Notes: generated by a model not told the origin, from the letters alone. Shown: positions 1-12,500, counted from the stretch's first letter. The stretch is 64,000 nucleotides of DNA from Micrasema longulum (GCA_022494885.1 JAGVSM010002413.1:170556-234555); one strand, 5' to 3'. Made by a program: numbers and translations.

Positions 1-840
1 AAAAAACGAAAAAGAAAAAATTATAAATGAATATTTTTCTTATAATGTTGTATATATTTTTTCTGAATACAGAATAGCTGTTGTTTTTCTTAATAAAAAA
101 AATTAGGTACAAACGAATTTAATAAATGTCTATCCTATCTTTTCTATATATCCTATTTTTAAGATCCTCATGACTTTTTAACTTGTTTTAACTATGTATT
201 TAAAAAAAAAAAATTTATTACATCTTTTACTTTATTTTTTAATATGCTGTTTTTTTTTCTCTTTCTACTCGGTATTTTGCTGTTTTTTTTCTTTAAATAT
301 GCTTTTTGCTATACAACATACATTAATTTTTTTATTATGACTTTAAATATGTTTCTTACTATGTATTCTGTTTTTATTTCGCATTTTACTGAGTTTCAAA
401 ATATTTTTATAGACATAATTATATATTTTCATGGTTTTTTACTATGTTTTCACTGCATTTATTACTTTGTTTTTATAATTTATGTTTTTGCTACGTTTTT
501 TTACTACGTTTTTACTATGTTTTTACTACATTTTTATTATGTTTTTACTACATTTTACTGTGTTTTTACTACAATTTTACTATGTTTTTATTACATTTTA
601 CTATGTTTTTACTACATTTTTTACCATGTTTTTACTCCATTTTTTACTTTGTTTTTCACTTTGTCCTGTATCTTTATAACTGTTTCTATAAATTGATTAC
701 TGTTTTTTTTTTTTTTTTTGACTGTCTTAGAACGGGGTAAATAACCCTAGTTAGACAGTCAAATCAACTTTACATAAATTATAATTTTGTGTATGTAATA
801 TAATGATAATAAATAAAATAAATAAAAAATAAAATCTTAC
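1..840. repeat. AT-rich stretch with a minisatellite
   Basis: No gene is visible. About 440-660 is a degenerate tandem array of units near 20 bases built from alternating TTTTACTATG and TTTTTACTACA motifs. The open frames across it are pure low-complexity Phe/Tyr/Leu/Cys translation and are not taken as coding. The rest is AT-rich filler. Confidence 0.6.
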
Positions 841-841
841 C

Positions 842-1492
842 TGTGTCTGGGGATTTGCGAAGAAAAAGAGGATTGCGGAAATACAGGTTCTACAAAATAG
901 AGCAACAGGAAATGTATTTTGTTTTCCAAGAGATAAAAACATAAAGGAGATGAATTCCGAGACAAATATAATTCCTTTTAGTATTTTACCTTCATATGAA
1001 ATAACTAACACTTTCTTACAAATATTAGAACATAAATTAAACTTCAATTTAGCGCTTACATTCAACAGTGATATACATAACCATAGCACACAATCTTGTC
1101 TACATTTACCCCCTGTACACTCCTCTAAATTCGGATTGAGATCACTCCTCTACATTGCCTCTACTCAATATAACCTCCTGCCTATTCACCTTAAATCAAT
1201 TTCTTACCAGTCTACGAATGGAAATCAAATAACACTAAAAAATCATTTCCTCAAATTATTTCTCGATAACCCTTGACCTATGTAATTTAATGTTAAATAA
1301 TATATTATAATTTGTTTTTAAAAAGGTCTCCGAGATATGTCCATTTTTGTTTTAATTATGTTCAACTAAATGTATTTTTATTCTTATCTGATAATCTTTA
1401 ATTGTATCAATCCCAGAATGAAGTTGCTAACTCATGGGAATACAATTGGGTTTTTGTACATTTTTGTATTTTGAATAAATTTTTTTTTTTTT
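842..1492 (+). pseudogene. Non-LTR retrotransposon relic: reverse transcriptase C-terminus and 3' tail
   Basis: Reading from about 872, the frame gives an IQVLQNRATGN motif, as in the thumb/C-terminal region of Jockey/CR1-type reverse transcriptases, and continues in frame to a stop after 1276 with the usual short hydrophobic C-terminal end. After the stop there is an untranslated tail with CTAACTCATGGGAATAC and a T-rich end near 1490. A related tail occurs at 28735-28845. The element is 5' truncated. The clade is inferred from the C-terminal pattern only. Confidence 0.5.
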
Positions 1493-1664
1493 TAAATCCA
1501 CAAAATTTTTACTGTGCCGCTTAGATTGAGATGGTATGTGTGAAATAGGCTATTCTCCGTCGTATATCACGCAGCTGGTTTGTTTATTTGGAAACTCTTG
1601 TAATAATGAACCGACTTTTTTAGTAGACTTTTTTACACTTCACTGCGTGGAACGTATCCTCCGT
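1493..1664. other. Short unannotated spacer
   Basis: No coding, RNA or repeat signal was recognised between the LINE tail and the first SINE. Confidence 0.4.
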
Positions 1665-1915
1665 GTAAAAAGGCACCTAATGGTACATAGGGCACTGCAT
1701 TGATATACTAATCGCGGAGTATCTTGATCATTTTTATTACACGAAGGTAAGATGATCAGTTTTACGCTTCAAGTAACAGTCCAGGGACTATGAAATATTC
1801 TAATGTGAAAACACCCTATTTAAAATAAATATTTCATATCAACCATGTCAGGAATCGAACCAGAGACCTCTTGCATGGCAGGCTAATGCGCTGACCATTA
1901 CGCCACGTGGATTTC
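1665..1915 (-). repeat. tRNA-derived SINE, family 1, copy 1
   Basis: In minus orientation the head reads like a tRNA gene, with an A-box-like TAATGGTCAGCGC and a B-box-like GGTTCGATTCC, followed by a body ending in a conserved GCAGTGCCCTATGTACCATT. The same body and head recur at 1956-2223, 25820-26090, 30475-30705 and 43340-43515. The head is diverged and is not a functional tRNA. Confidence 0.75.
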
Positions 1916-1955
1916 GGTGTACTTACATTATACAGTATACATCGTACCACAAACC

Positions 1956-2223
1956 TTCTTATTCTTCTTCGTTCCCTTTTCCACACCTAATGGTGCATAG
2001 GGCACTGCATTGGTACACCGATCGCAGCGTATCTTGATCATTTTTGTTACATGAAGGAAATATGATCAGTCTTACGCTTCAGGCCAGTCCAGGGACTGTG
2101 AAATATTTTAGTGTTGAAACACCGTTTTAAATTAATATTTCACATCGACCATGTCAGGAATCGAACCTGAGACCTCTTGCATGGCAGACAAACGCGCTGA
2201 CCATTACACTACGAGGCCGACGA
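1956..2223 (-). repeat. tRNA-derived SINE, family 1, copy 2, with target duplication
   Basis: This 268-base copy is bounded by a perfect 12-base direct repeat, GTACCACAAACC, at 1944-1955 and 2224-2235, which is the expected target-site duplication. In minus orientation the tRNA-like head (B box GGTTCGATTCC) comes first and the element ends in GAAGAAGAATAAGAA. That tail resembles the GAA-rich end of the RTE-like LINE at 11700-12495, which suggests (inference) that the LINE supplied the machinery. Confidence 0.85.
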
Positions 2224-2860
2224 GTACCACAAACCAGGGGCAGCAGTTTTACCCCCGCCATCAGCAAACTAAAATTCATTTCCAAAAACAAAGGCGTGGC
2301 GTAAAGTTCATTCACTTGGGCCATTTAGTTGTAAATGTTTTCAGAAATAACAATGGCATAATGATCCTTGTGGCACTATTATTTCTTGAATTTGAAAAAA
2401 CCGTTATGGTATAAAATTGACATTTCTAATTTAAGGCTGCAAAAATATTTTTACGAATTATGCCGTTAATATTGCACAAAATCATATTCAGGAACATTTT
2501 TGCCTACTAAACTCAAAAACGACAACTTTGTATTTGTGCCATTATTACCGCTCAGGCGCGACATATTATAAAGCTATTATGAACATATTTATGGCTTGAT
2601 TCTATAAAGGCCAATGTCGTAAATCGTAATATTACAGAAGAGTAATTATTTAGCCATTTTGTGTCGTTATAATGGATTGTTTGACGTCTTTGATAAAAAA
2701 TAAGTATAAAAAACATTACAACACATCTATATGTGAAAATAATATTTAAATATACAAGTTTTTTAAATTGCAATCGACCCTCAACAAACTGGTGGCAAGA
2801 AAATATGAAATTTGACATTGGCTCTTCTAGACTCAAGCCACAGATATGTCTACGTGTTGA
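2224..2860. other. Unannotated AT-rich stretch
   Basis: Apart from the SINE target duplication at its left edge, nothing recognisable is seen. Short open frames on both strands have no domain pattern. Confidence 0.4.
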
Positions 2861-3013
2861 ATCTATAGGCCCTTTTCACTTCTTACCAGTATTTTTACCG
2901 GGTACATCCTACAAACGCATGAAAAATGTGATACCTTTTGTAGGGTGAACCCGGAAAATTACCGGGCCGGGTGGATTGGCGTGGCATGTGTGAAAAGGTC
3001 CATAAGGGCCAGT
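2861..3013. repeat. Small inverted-repeat element (MITE-like)
   Basis: The ends are imperfect inverted repeats: GGCCCTTTTCAC on the left against GTGAAAAGGTCC and GGGCC on the right. The interior contains repeated ACCGGG motifs. It has no coding capacity, and no clear target duplication was established. Confidence 0.4.
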
Positions 3014-3172
3014 ATTTTTATTTAGACTGCCGCGCCGGTACACTGTGAATACGGATAGTTTTCAAAAAAATTGCGGAATGAGAATGAAGGCGAGTAAATA
3101 GAAAGATTGTAAGATTTTTCCTATTCAATATATTCTTTAAATTTCTTATTTAATTTTATTTATTAATACAGA

Positions 3173-3345
3173 CAGGGGCCGTGGCGCAGTTGGTTAGACG
3201 GCCAACTGTGAAACTTGCGTCGCGGGTTTGATTCCCGCCAGTTGCAAGAAAAATCCAAGAAAGATTTTTCTCAATTGGTATGGGTGTTGTGGTGTATTTT
3301 TCATTACCTCCTTCCATATTTCCCCTATCCCACCTCAAATCGCTG
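3173..3345 (+). repeat. tRNA-derived SINE, family 3
   Basis: The element starts with a tRNA-like head GGGGCCGTGGCGCAGTTGG containing an A box, then a B box GGGTTTGATTCCC about 35 bases later, then a non-tRNA body. The arms do not make a convincing full cloverleaf, so it is called a SINE and not a tRNA gene. Confidence 0.6.
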
Positions 3346-3479
3346 ACTTCAGCCCACTTTCTTCATTACTTAAAATTTCTTTCCTAGAGGATTTTTTTTA
3401 AATTTGGGAATCAATCATATTGGGATGGGGCCAGGTCTGTACTGTTAGGGGGTGGTTTAATATTTGGAAGCCACAGATG

Positions 3480-4000
3480 TGAAGAGCAGTCAATGAAATA
3501 TTGCTCCGGTACCAACACGGGCGCGCTGTCCCGGAGAAGCAAGACAACTTCGGATAATTCTCTTCTACTTTTTCCCTTCACAGCTTCTTTTGACTGGTTC
3601 CGTAGATTATCGAAATAGGTTAAGGTTAGAAAGACACCACTTCATTTGGCTTTGCTCAATTTTGAAAAAATATGGCCCGATGATGCCATCATATCATGAT
3701 CCACACCAGACAGTGAGTTTTTCCGGATGCACTGGAGCCTCATCAATCACTTGATGGTTTGATGCACACCAATCGCGGCAATTTCGCTTGTTGACGTAGT
3801 AGTAACAAAAGTAACAAAAAATAGATCATCTGACAAAATGATTTTTCGATGAAAATCGGCATTTCCTTCACGAAATGCTCTTTAAGTGGCAACAAAACTT
3901 TTCGAATTTTGATCAAATAAACGCTGGCTCTGGGGCAACGTGAAACGATTCATGATGAAATGGCAGACTTTATTGATGACAACTGACAGCAGAAGATGTC
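3480..4000 (-). pseudogene. Decayed, internally deleted mariner-like transposase
   Basis: On the minus strand the start resembles the N-terminus MNRFTL.Q of insect mariner-like transposases with a helix-turn-helix head. It jumps by internal deletion to a catalytic-core section near 3750-3850 with NKRNCRDW, APVHPEKLTVWCG and then DGIIGPYFFK around 3660-3700. Frameshifts and stops interrupt it. The same family occurs at 27570-28425 (plus) and in the element at 47204-49194 (minus). Confidence 0.65.
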
Positions 4001-5084
4001 AAATTTGGATATTTAAATATAGCCGCCATGAGCTATAAAAATCCTGTCCCTATTGCTAAATCTGTATATTACATACATAGATCATATCACTATTATCATC
4101 ATATCATCACTGTATTGATTTGCAACTTAATTAATAATGAGTATTATGATAATGTCTTTTCAGATATAGTTTTTTCTTTAGTTTCCTAGATTGTAATATG
4201 TAACGGGCAGTTTACTGAACTCATTGTAATCTAAAGGATAAATCTGTGGATGTTGCAACTTGCAAGATGACTCAGACACAAATAAAATATATCAGTTGAA
4301 GTACAATCTCAGATCTAGTATCTTACACTTGGCTGATGACATCACTCTATTAAGTAAAGTCATAAAATTTTGTAAACTCAAATATTGCGCAGAGGCCGTC
4401 AACATTTTATGTTGAAATTATACGTATTTATCTTGTTTTTTTATTATTTGATTTTCTCACACAATTTTAAACCATATAAAAATGTGAGCGCGTTGTCTTC
4501 GGTCCGTACATCTACCTTTGTGGGTTTTTGACTACCTCATTTCAGTATTTTATATTAATCAACCCTAAACTGCGACAAGGGTTTAGGCTTATTGTTGAAC
4601 TCGAGCGACATGCTACATTATTATGATTAAAACACGCTACAATAATTGGCATAAATATGCACTCTAGGTTTGGAGGTAAGAAAATGAATGCATGTTTATG
4701 ATTAAGCATTAAATTTTTAGTATATAAAATTTTCATATTTTTAATTTAAAATGAATTATTTTAGTTTTTCCAAATAAATAAATCTTAAATCATTCGCGAT
4801 TCCGCTTTTATTCTATTTACATGACAATTATTTTTGCGTATATTTATCTTACCTAATCGATTCACCTCATTTTTGTTTGCGAATATTTTGTTTAGAGGAA
4901 CTCTGGGAAATACGCCGCGTTTGACAATATGCCGCACAACCATAAATCGCGCAAAAATTCCTTAGTTATAAACTGTATAACAGTGATGGCGTTGCATTAC
5001 TGCATTAACTAAGGAATTCATTCGGTTTTAATTGTACTTGTGCATAACGGACCGTATAGCGATCGCAGCGAAACTGTTATTGAA
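4001..5084. other. Unannotated AT-rich stretch
   Basis: No exon, RNA gene or repeat family could be identified. Short minus-strand frames such as 4542-4736 show no recognisable motif. Confidence 0.4.
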
Positions 5085-5640
5085 TTACAACAGATCCTGA
5101 ACCGAACACATCCTGTGGCACTGTGTGCTATTAGATGATGCCAGAGATGAGATGCTGAATGGTCTGACAGGGGTCGTGCGACCAGCGTGGAATGTGGATC
5201 TGATGGCCAACAGTACGAATTTTTCACTCTTCCGTCAGTTTGTCCGGACTTGGGTATCGCGTTGGGAGTTCCTCAGATGCGCGGAAGCCTAGGTGGATAA
5301 AATATGGTGGGACAGGCAACTGTTCCTTTGGGATGCTCATTCAGTTGGGACTGTGCTTCCTTCCGAGCGGAACGCACACGTTCTTTTGTTTTGTCCTCCC
5401 CTTACGGGGGTGGTATTTGGATCCTCTGCCTCTGACCACCCAGGGAGTCCTTCTTTATCCAAAGTCGTTCTCTCATTGTAAATATCCGTGTTTTTACTTA
5501 TGTTTTGTGTAAGTTATGTTTGTTATGTTTCTATAGTTTTAAGAAAATGTTTTTGTATATTTGGATACGTTTATTTATGTAAATTGTTTGTGAACATATT
5601 TTTTTTGAATAAAAAAAACAGAGGCATTGGGGGATCCTGA
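5085..5640 (+). pseudogene. R1-like LINE relic, 3' end
   Basis: Around 5100-5300 the plus strand reads EHILWHCVLLDDARDEML, then FRQFVRTWVSRW. This resembles the post-reverse-transcriptase region of R1-type LINEs, where an EHxLWxC motif precedes a short C-terminal helix. A stop follows after CAEA, and then an untranslated segment ends in a short A-run at about 5610-5625. Only the extreme 3' part survives. Confidence 0.5.
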
Positions 5641-6148
5641 GGGGTAGGGACGACGTGTTGGCCTCTGTCCATACGTCCTCCTCCTCTCTCCGTAATCTGC
5701 ATAGAGTTTGTATTCCTTAGGAATATTTATATTAACTTTCCTCTATGTGCAGCTGACAGAGAGTCCCCAGGACTCTATAACAGCTGCAGGTGGATGGTGG
5801 GCTTAAGGGTCTCCCCTCAATGTTATTGAATTACATCCGAAAACCCAAGGTAAGCCTGAAAATATTTTCACTAAAAGATTCTAAAACGATACGTGTGATA
5901 GTTATTGCATATAAAAAAATAGCCGCTTTAGACGGATCTTTCAGAATAAATTTGGATAGTGAGTCCATGACTCGCAACTCTATGTTTGTTTGTGATGCTT
6001 TTTGGCATGCGTTTTGTTTTGACGCTCATAATGTTACGAGGTGGCTATTTGGGGTTATATGAAGCAGTTTGTTGGGGTTTTATGCCGCACGTGGCATATT
6101 CCCTCAAAGATTATGTGTATACTTAACAGCGTATTTTTTATTTTTAGA
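5641..6148. other. Unannotated stretch
   Basis: The open frame at 5790-6062 has no recognisable motif. The segment lies between two transposon relics and may be flanking or internal element sequence. Confidence 0.35.
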
Positions 6149-7740
6149 ATGCCTCAACAGTACAAAACGAAACATCTTCGATCACAGTGAACAGCGGAAG
6201 CTCTGCAAAAAGCTGTAGAAGATATAAGGCCGAAAAAGGGCTATATTCGCGAGATCTCTGGGCGTTTCAACATAACTGCATGCACTTAAATGCGGCGCAT
6301 AAAAGATAAAAAATTGGAAATGATTCCTCTTGGTCTAAAGTGCTACTTGAGACAAAAAATTAATACAAAATAAAGTTTAATTTAAAATAGAGGCGCGTGG
6401 TTTTTCACTCAGACAATGTGATCCTCAAACTCCGGTTTGTCGGTTTGCTACACAAAATAAAAATCATTTATTGCATAAATAAGCAAACATATATTGTCCC
6501 AGGGAATCTATATAAAACTGGCGGATTAGAAAATGAATACGGAAGGTCCTCTGGTATGGAAAGTCTCCATCTAACATGGCTCAGTCTGTTCTAAGATTTT
6601 TATCTTATGAATGAAAAGTCTGCATACAGAAACAAATAAATATTTAAAACATTGCTGAGGGAGATATTTATCCCACGCAAAGGAGTAGGTACTCTTGATC
6701 GTAGACGGTCATTCGTTGGACTGTTCAGATCCCAATTTATGTGATTTTATGGCAGATAATGATTTAATTTTACTGTGTCTGCCAAGCTCACTACCTACAG
6801 CCACCTTCTTGTGCGTATTTTATGTCCACGGAAACGATTGACAACACAAATGCTCTATTTGGAACCGTCATAACCCGGACCAAAATATCATACGTTTGTA
6901 GTTCCCTGGACTCTTTTATGCCTGCTGGTTCAAGGCAGTAACATCCCAGAATGGAATGTCTGGTTTACAGGCGTGTGGAATTCACCTTTTTAACTCCTTT
7001 GTAATCCTGACTATGTTTTTTTAAGTGAAAACTATGGAGAAAATATGACAGAACAGCAGACTACCAGTTCACTTGTCTTACTAGCTGATGAACTACTCAA
7101 AGAAACAATACTATATACTGAACACCAATTAACTTCCAGCGCTATCCCAACTGCTACTAAATGGCAACGTGAAACAGGATGGCCTACTGAAAAACAGAGA
7201 AATGCCAGTCAAAGCAACCTTATTTTGCCTGACATACACCCTGAACCCAGATCATCGGGAACCAAGACAATCGCTTAAAAACATCAAGAAATGCGCTAAT
7301 AGAATATTATTTTTTCGAAGAAATCCTGACGATTCATGTTGTAGCAAGGGCCAAGTGGATTACGATCTAAACATAAATAGCATGTTCAAGTACTAATAAC
7401 ACCCAAGGCAATTAGTGAAAAGCGCTAAAAGGTAATAAAAAAAGTGTGATTGCCTAGAATAAACTTAAAAGAGCAAGCTAAGGAAAAAAAACGTTTTAAA
7501 GGAAAAATTATGTAAGCAAAGAAAGTTACGTAAAGGAAAGGGAAGCAAGTAGATAAAGAAAGAAAGAAAAAAAGGAGGGAAAATGTTTCAGGGTGTTCTT
7601 CGAGTGAACATCAACCACCACTATCTCTTTAAGACTTTGGAAATGATTTCAATGAGCTGGATGAAAATGCAGACGGCTGTTGTATTGAATTCAATGGGTA
7701 TTTTACTGATGCAAATTGCCCAAATTGTGGCTGGATTTAA
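6149..7740 (+). pseudogene. Decayed pogo/Jerky-like DDE transposase
   Basis: The N-terminal part at 6149-6320 begins MPQQYKTKH and continues with ALQKAVEDI and IREISGRFNIT, resembling the psq-type DNA-binding helix of pogo/Tigger/Jerky transposases. After a gap, 6695-6800 encodes LIVDGHSLDCSD and LILLCLPS, which matches the second catalytic Asp region of this family (DGHxSH...CLPPH). Near 6960-7010 GLQACGIHLFN resembles the usual F.AtGI.PLN motif. The C-terminal end at 7680-7740 has a Cys pair, NCPNCGW, before a stop. Several stops and frameshifts are present. Confidence 0.6.
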
Positions 7741-8654
7741 TGTATAAAAACTGCAAATGGTGGCTGCATGAGATTCGCACTTGTGCAATAAACTTTTGTG
7801 AGAAGTGCACGCGTTAATTTTTTGTTGTAGCCATAATAACTCACTAGTGGGGTATTATGAGATTTCGACTGTGTTTTTCTTTCTTCAATTATAAGAGCCT
7901 TTTCAAACTTATTTTTACTTGTTAATTTACCCAGTAAGTCGTGTTTAATCAATAAACAAACTGCTTTCTGGTATTCCACCTTTGATAACATTTATTTTTT
8001 CACACACGAAAAATCCTAATTATTTTTTCTGTTGCCATATTACCCCGACTACACGTATGTATTTACAGTTTATGATTTCTGAATTCGTTTGTAGTGTTTG
8101 TTTGGTTAATTATTACTTATTACGTGTTTCGAATACTAAACAACGTAATGTAATTATAATCAAAAACCAAATAAAAAGTACTTACCTTTATTTGCAGTCA
8201 TAACATTGCTTTTCTAAGACTGGAAGACCGTTTTATAAAATTAATAATCTTATATTAACGAAAGTTTTTGAGATGCATTTAATTTAAATTAAGTACCTGT
8301 GACAAAAATAAAATATAATTTCCTAATATGTTATTGAAATCTGCTGTTACTTTGGATCGATAAATAAATAAATAACAATAAATTACCTCGTGCTCATTTA
8401 TAAATTAATAATTAAACAGAGATTTCTGAAATGTTCGTATTCCAATAGGCTTTATTATTTTATTTAACAGTCAGCATAAGAGATTTATTTATTTATTAAA
8501 TTCACCAATTACTCGCATGCAGCGGCTTGCCAATGTATAAACCATAGAGTGATGATTTTGATATATTTTATTCCACGCCGCTGATAAATCATCAAGTCCT
8601 GTGTCCTGTAATAATAAAACAATAATTTCATTTTCACTCATTGTTCTTATACAG
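7741..8654. other. Unannotated AT-rich stretch
   Basis: Nothing recognisable was found; short frames on both strands lack domain patterns. Confidence 0.4.
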
Positions 8655-8965
8655 TCGTTTTTTGAACCGGAATTTGTTTAAAAAAATACTTTAGCTCAAT
8701 ATTTCATAAATATTTATTTGATCCCCTTCAATCATCACCATTAGAGGCAGTATACACTCACATCGTCCATGTGCCAACGTTTTTTCTAATCTTCGTAGCA
8801 CTTCTCGTAGGCCGATTTCAGAATGGCTTTCAGATCCCTCTGTGAATTTTCTTTTATCACCTCAATTAAGTCAAAATGCTTTCCGAAAAGTAGTAATTTG
8901 TGTTTAGGGAAGAGGAAAAAGTCATACAAAGCCAAATCAGGTGAATACGTTGCACAAGGGAATGA
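8655..8965 (-). pseudogene. Mariner transposase C-terminal relic
   Basis: The minus strand reads SPDLALYDFFLFPKHK, then FGKHFDLIEVIKENSQR and LKSAYEKCYEDWKKRW. This is the final catalytic Asp block (YSPDLAP.D..LFP.LK) and C-terminus of classical mariner transposases. The Trp before KKRW is replaced by a stop codon, and the N-terminal two thirds are absent. Confidence 0.75.
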
Positions 8966-9490
8966 CTTTTACGTTGTTTTTGGCCAATTAATCGCATATA
9001 TAAATATGGCAATAAAAAAATGGATAGTGGAGCTAGGTAGAAGTAAAATGGATTGTCTCATTCACCCAAACTAATATTGAATCAACCGCTCCACAAGTGT
9101 ATAGCTTATGTTAGGTTTTTGTTATTTTCATTGTGCGTTGTTTAATTTAAATAATATAGATGTACATATATACATTGTTTTTAACACTGTGAATGTTTTG
9201 ATAATTATCTCTGTTTATTAAATTAGTCTTCTTTGTTTAAAAACATTTCAAAAAAGTATATTGTTAAGTGTCTTCGGCACGGGTAACCCCAGTGAGGACA
9301 CATTATTTTTATTATTAATTATAGTTTGTAAGAGAAAAATATGATTAAATAAATAAAAAATAAATAAAAATACAAAGAGAAATGTGTGAAACGGCGTCTT
9401 ACAGTAATGCAGAAACTAAGAGTTATGTACCTTTCCATACATCAGGAATGCAATTATGGATCTTATCGCGGGGGTAGATAAGAAAGATAT
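8966..9490. repeat. Unannotated stretch ending in a LINE 3' tail
   Basis: At 9262-9360 the plus strand carries TCGGCACGGGTAACCCCAGT, GAGGACACATT and an AAATAAATAAAAA end, a 3' tail also seen at 36715-36810 (plus) and about 11100-11180 (minus). The remaining sequence has no recognisable content. Confidence 0.45.
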
Positions 9491-9740
9491 TTGGGGATTT
9501 TTATTTTTTGCATGCGACTATACTTTGCTTCATATATGGACACGCTGATGATTAAACGTCAAATGATTTATTAAACTGATTAAAACATGGAACAAAACGA
9601 ATACGGTTTGACTAGTTCAACCTACCTAATGCTTAAGGTTGCAATAATGTTCTAAATAAAAATTACCATGTTTGTGTTCACGTTAATTATCAGTGTAACC
9701 ACATATGAAGCAAAGTGTAAAAAATAAAAATCCTCAAATT
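9491..9740. repeat. MITE with about 40-base inverted termini
   Basis: The left end GGGATTTTTATTTTTTGCA...TTTGCTTCATAT is matched in inverse at the right end ATATGAAGCAAA...AAAAATAAAAATCCTC. The element is about 250 bases with no coding capacity. No unambiguous target duplication was found. Confidence 0.6.
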
Positions 9741-11695
9741 AACCGCTGTCTAGAGGGTAGAGAAGATTAAGAATACCACCCCTGACCTTTATATTTGCTG
9801 CTGCCAGACTCCTCACTGGGAAGGACTATCGCGACACCGGATAGCAGGCCTCAAAGGCCGAGGAAAAGTCCAAATATTAGAATCAGCCTTGAAGCATCAT
9901 TGATGCGGGATATTTATGGGACAAACATAAGCGATTTAAGTGGAAATAAAAAATGTTTTTATAGGATAGTAAAATAAGCATATAATAAGATAAACAAATA
10001 TTGGATATCGCCGAGTGAGATATTTTATTATTAATTTACTAATGTTGATGGCTGTTGCGCGAATATACATGCCATTTATATAATATACGGATACTACACT
10101 GTCTTTGTGTGAAAATTGTTTTTGAACAAAGTGTTGAAGATCACTGTTGAAATAATGGTAGTTAAGCGAAACGGAGCATGATGCAAAATAAGAGCTATAA
10201 AACCACACCTTCGCGACTCTTAAGTTAAGGTTAAGTCCGTACTATACAGATAACAAAAAATCATCAGATTTGGATATTAAATATGTTTACTGTGTCGTGT
10301 ACAATAACGCGTAAAAAAATAGTCACGTTACTAACACGAAGAAATTAGCATTTTCAATTTGTGGGTAATTCTACCTATATCCATTTTGATCAGACGTGTT
10401 GTTACGCAGAAATATGTAGTCGCGTGTGACGTAAAAATGCTTTAATTGCCCTGCAACTATGAAAAATAAAACAAATAAATTGTTTCATTCGTAAATATAA
10501 TGTAATTTATGGAATAAGCAGATAATTAGTTTTAATTTTAAGTACATTTTTTTAATGTTTCAGTAGCTAACTACTATAGTATCTATAGCAAAGCTGCCTC
10601 TTTTTTTCAAATTGTTGAGGGCGACGCAATATTTGCAATATTTTAGATGCAGCTAGTATACAAATGACGGGTCTATTTATTTTACGCCAAAGGTTGAATA
10701 GCCACATAGAAATAACATAATTGCTTAAGGAATCGGCAAAAGTTAGGATTTTATTTGTACAGTCGTGTAATACACCAATTGGTCAAAATTTTAGAACATA
10801 TCCTAATTATGATTTTATTTACACCGAGATTCTGCGCGTGAAAATAAAACGCCATTTGAGTTTTAAGACTAGATTCCAATAAAATTTAATGAAAATTTAT
10901 ATGCATCCACGCAGACCACTTTTTTCTAAAAAGAAAATCGTACCACCGTATAATACAGCGAGCGATTAAAAAAAAATCATTATCATATTTATTTGCTCAG
11001 ATTTCTGACGAATTTTTTGTTCAGTTTTCTGAGCCCTTGAGTCTGTCTTCGTTTTGTAAGTTCGTTTGTATCCCCTTATTTTAGTGGTATTTATTTTTTA
11101 ATTTATTTTTCTCACAATATAAACAAAAATAAATAATAAAAATAATATGACCTCACTGACTTGCCCGTGCCGAGGACATTTAATAATACATAGGGAAAAA
11201 AACAAAATGTTAAGACAGTTTTAAACACTAGGTACGTATTCATGTTGATTGTTGTTGATTTCTGTATATCTGTATTATTTATATTATAAAACGCATAATA
11301 AAAGAACAAAAACATAACATAAACTATATGTTTGTGAAGCAGGTGATTCAATATGAAATTCAAATGTTGCTCTTTTTTCGGGCGTTTCGGCTTCATATGT
11401 ACAAACGCTGTGACGCGACTCGGTGGTAACCAATGTGATCCATGTAATACGGCCATTACAATGGATAAATGGGCCGAATAATAAATCCTAGAAAGTCACA
11501 TACGCTGATTTTATAGGAGGGTGGGGATTTATGTAGATATATATTTCTAACGTCCGTGTTTAATGGCATAACAGTAGAATCTAACTAACTATGTAATATG
11601 CTAAGCAGCCTCCAGGCCCGGTCTAAGGACGAATGATTGTGTCCGAGCGGGCACCGAACGCTATCATATAGGTGGTAATTTTATATATTTTAATC
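9741..11695. other. Unannotated AT-rich stretch
   Basis: No exon or RNA gene was recognised. Around 11100-11180 lies a minus-oriented copy of the LINE 3' tail that contains the CGGCACGGGCAAG motif. The other short frames show no domains. Confidence 0.4.
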
Positions 11696-12500
11696 ATTTA
11701 CGTATTTATATGCAGACGACACGACACTGATTGCCAAAGATGAAACCGAGCTAGCAGAAGCCTTCAGACGAATAGAGTTAGAGAGTGAGGCTCTGGGTCT
11801 GAAAATAAATAAAAGTAAGACAAAGCTAATGATTGTAGACATAGCTGGCAGTCTCCTACGGACAAGACAGATGCAAGACCTTGAACTGAAATATGACTTT
11901 GTGTACCTCGGATCGCTTATCTCCAATAACGGCAGTTGCAGACCTGAGATTAGTCGCAGGATTCAAATGGCCAAAGAAGTAGAGAACCGTTTAAAGAAGA
12001 TTTGGCGAGATCGAGGTATATCAATAAACACTAAAAAGGGGTTGATGGAAGCCCTGGTATTCTCCGTTTTCCTATATGGGGCTGAAACGTGGATAATGCG
12101 TGCATACGAGAGGAAGAGGATCGATGCATTCGAGATGTGGTGTTGGAGAAGGCTGCTGCGTGTGCCTTGGTGGACAGCCAGAAGGACGAATGCATATTAC
12201 AACTCGTCTATCAGTGGTGTGTTTGAGAAAGATCCTGTCTTTCTTTGGACATATTGCTAGACGTGAGACAGACAATCTAGAAAAGGCAATAATGTCTGGC
12301 CGAGTTGAAGGTAGGAGAAGCCGCGGTAGAATCCCACATAGATGGACTGAACAAATAAAGTTGGCTACGGGGCTAAAATTTGATGAGTCAGTTCGTCGGG
12401 CTGAGGACAGACTGGAGTGGAACAGACTAATCAGAAGTGTTCATGGTGATCACGATCCTCAGCATTGAGGGACCGACTTGGAAGAAGAAGAAGAATAATT
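11696..12500 (+). pseudogene. RTE-like LINE: reverse transcriptase C-terminal part and 3' end
   Basis: From about 11710 the plus strand reads YADDTTLIAKDETELAEA, the catalytic YADD box of a reverse transcriptase, then LGLKINKSKTKLM, FVYLGSLIS, SVFLYGAETW and a tail with ILSFFGHIARRETD and GRVEGRRSRGR. A frameshift near 12200 separates 11829-12260 from the following frame, which ends at a stop at 12468. Immediately after is a GAAGAAGAAGAATAATT end, typical of RTE-type elements that end in short repeats. It is 5' truncated. The clade is inferred from the tail and the motif order. Confidence 0.75.

Noticed and set aside
244..740. Three overlapping plus-strand open frames rich in Phe, Tyr, Leu and Cys
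   Set aside because: They are translations of a low-complexity T-rich minisatellite in all three frames.
3173..3248. Possible tRNA gene
   Set aside because: It has A and B boxes but no convincing acceptor and anticodon stems, and it continues into a SINE body.
5240..5512. 90-codon plus-strand frame as a host gene
   Set aside because: It overlaps the end of an R1-like LINE relic in another frame and has no domain.
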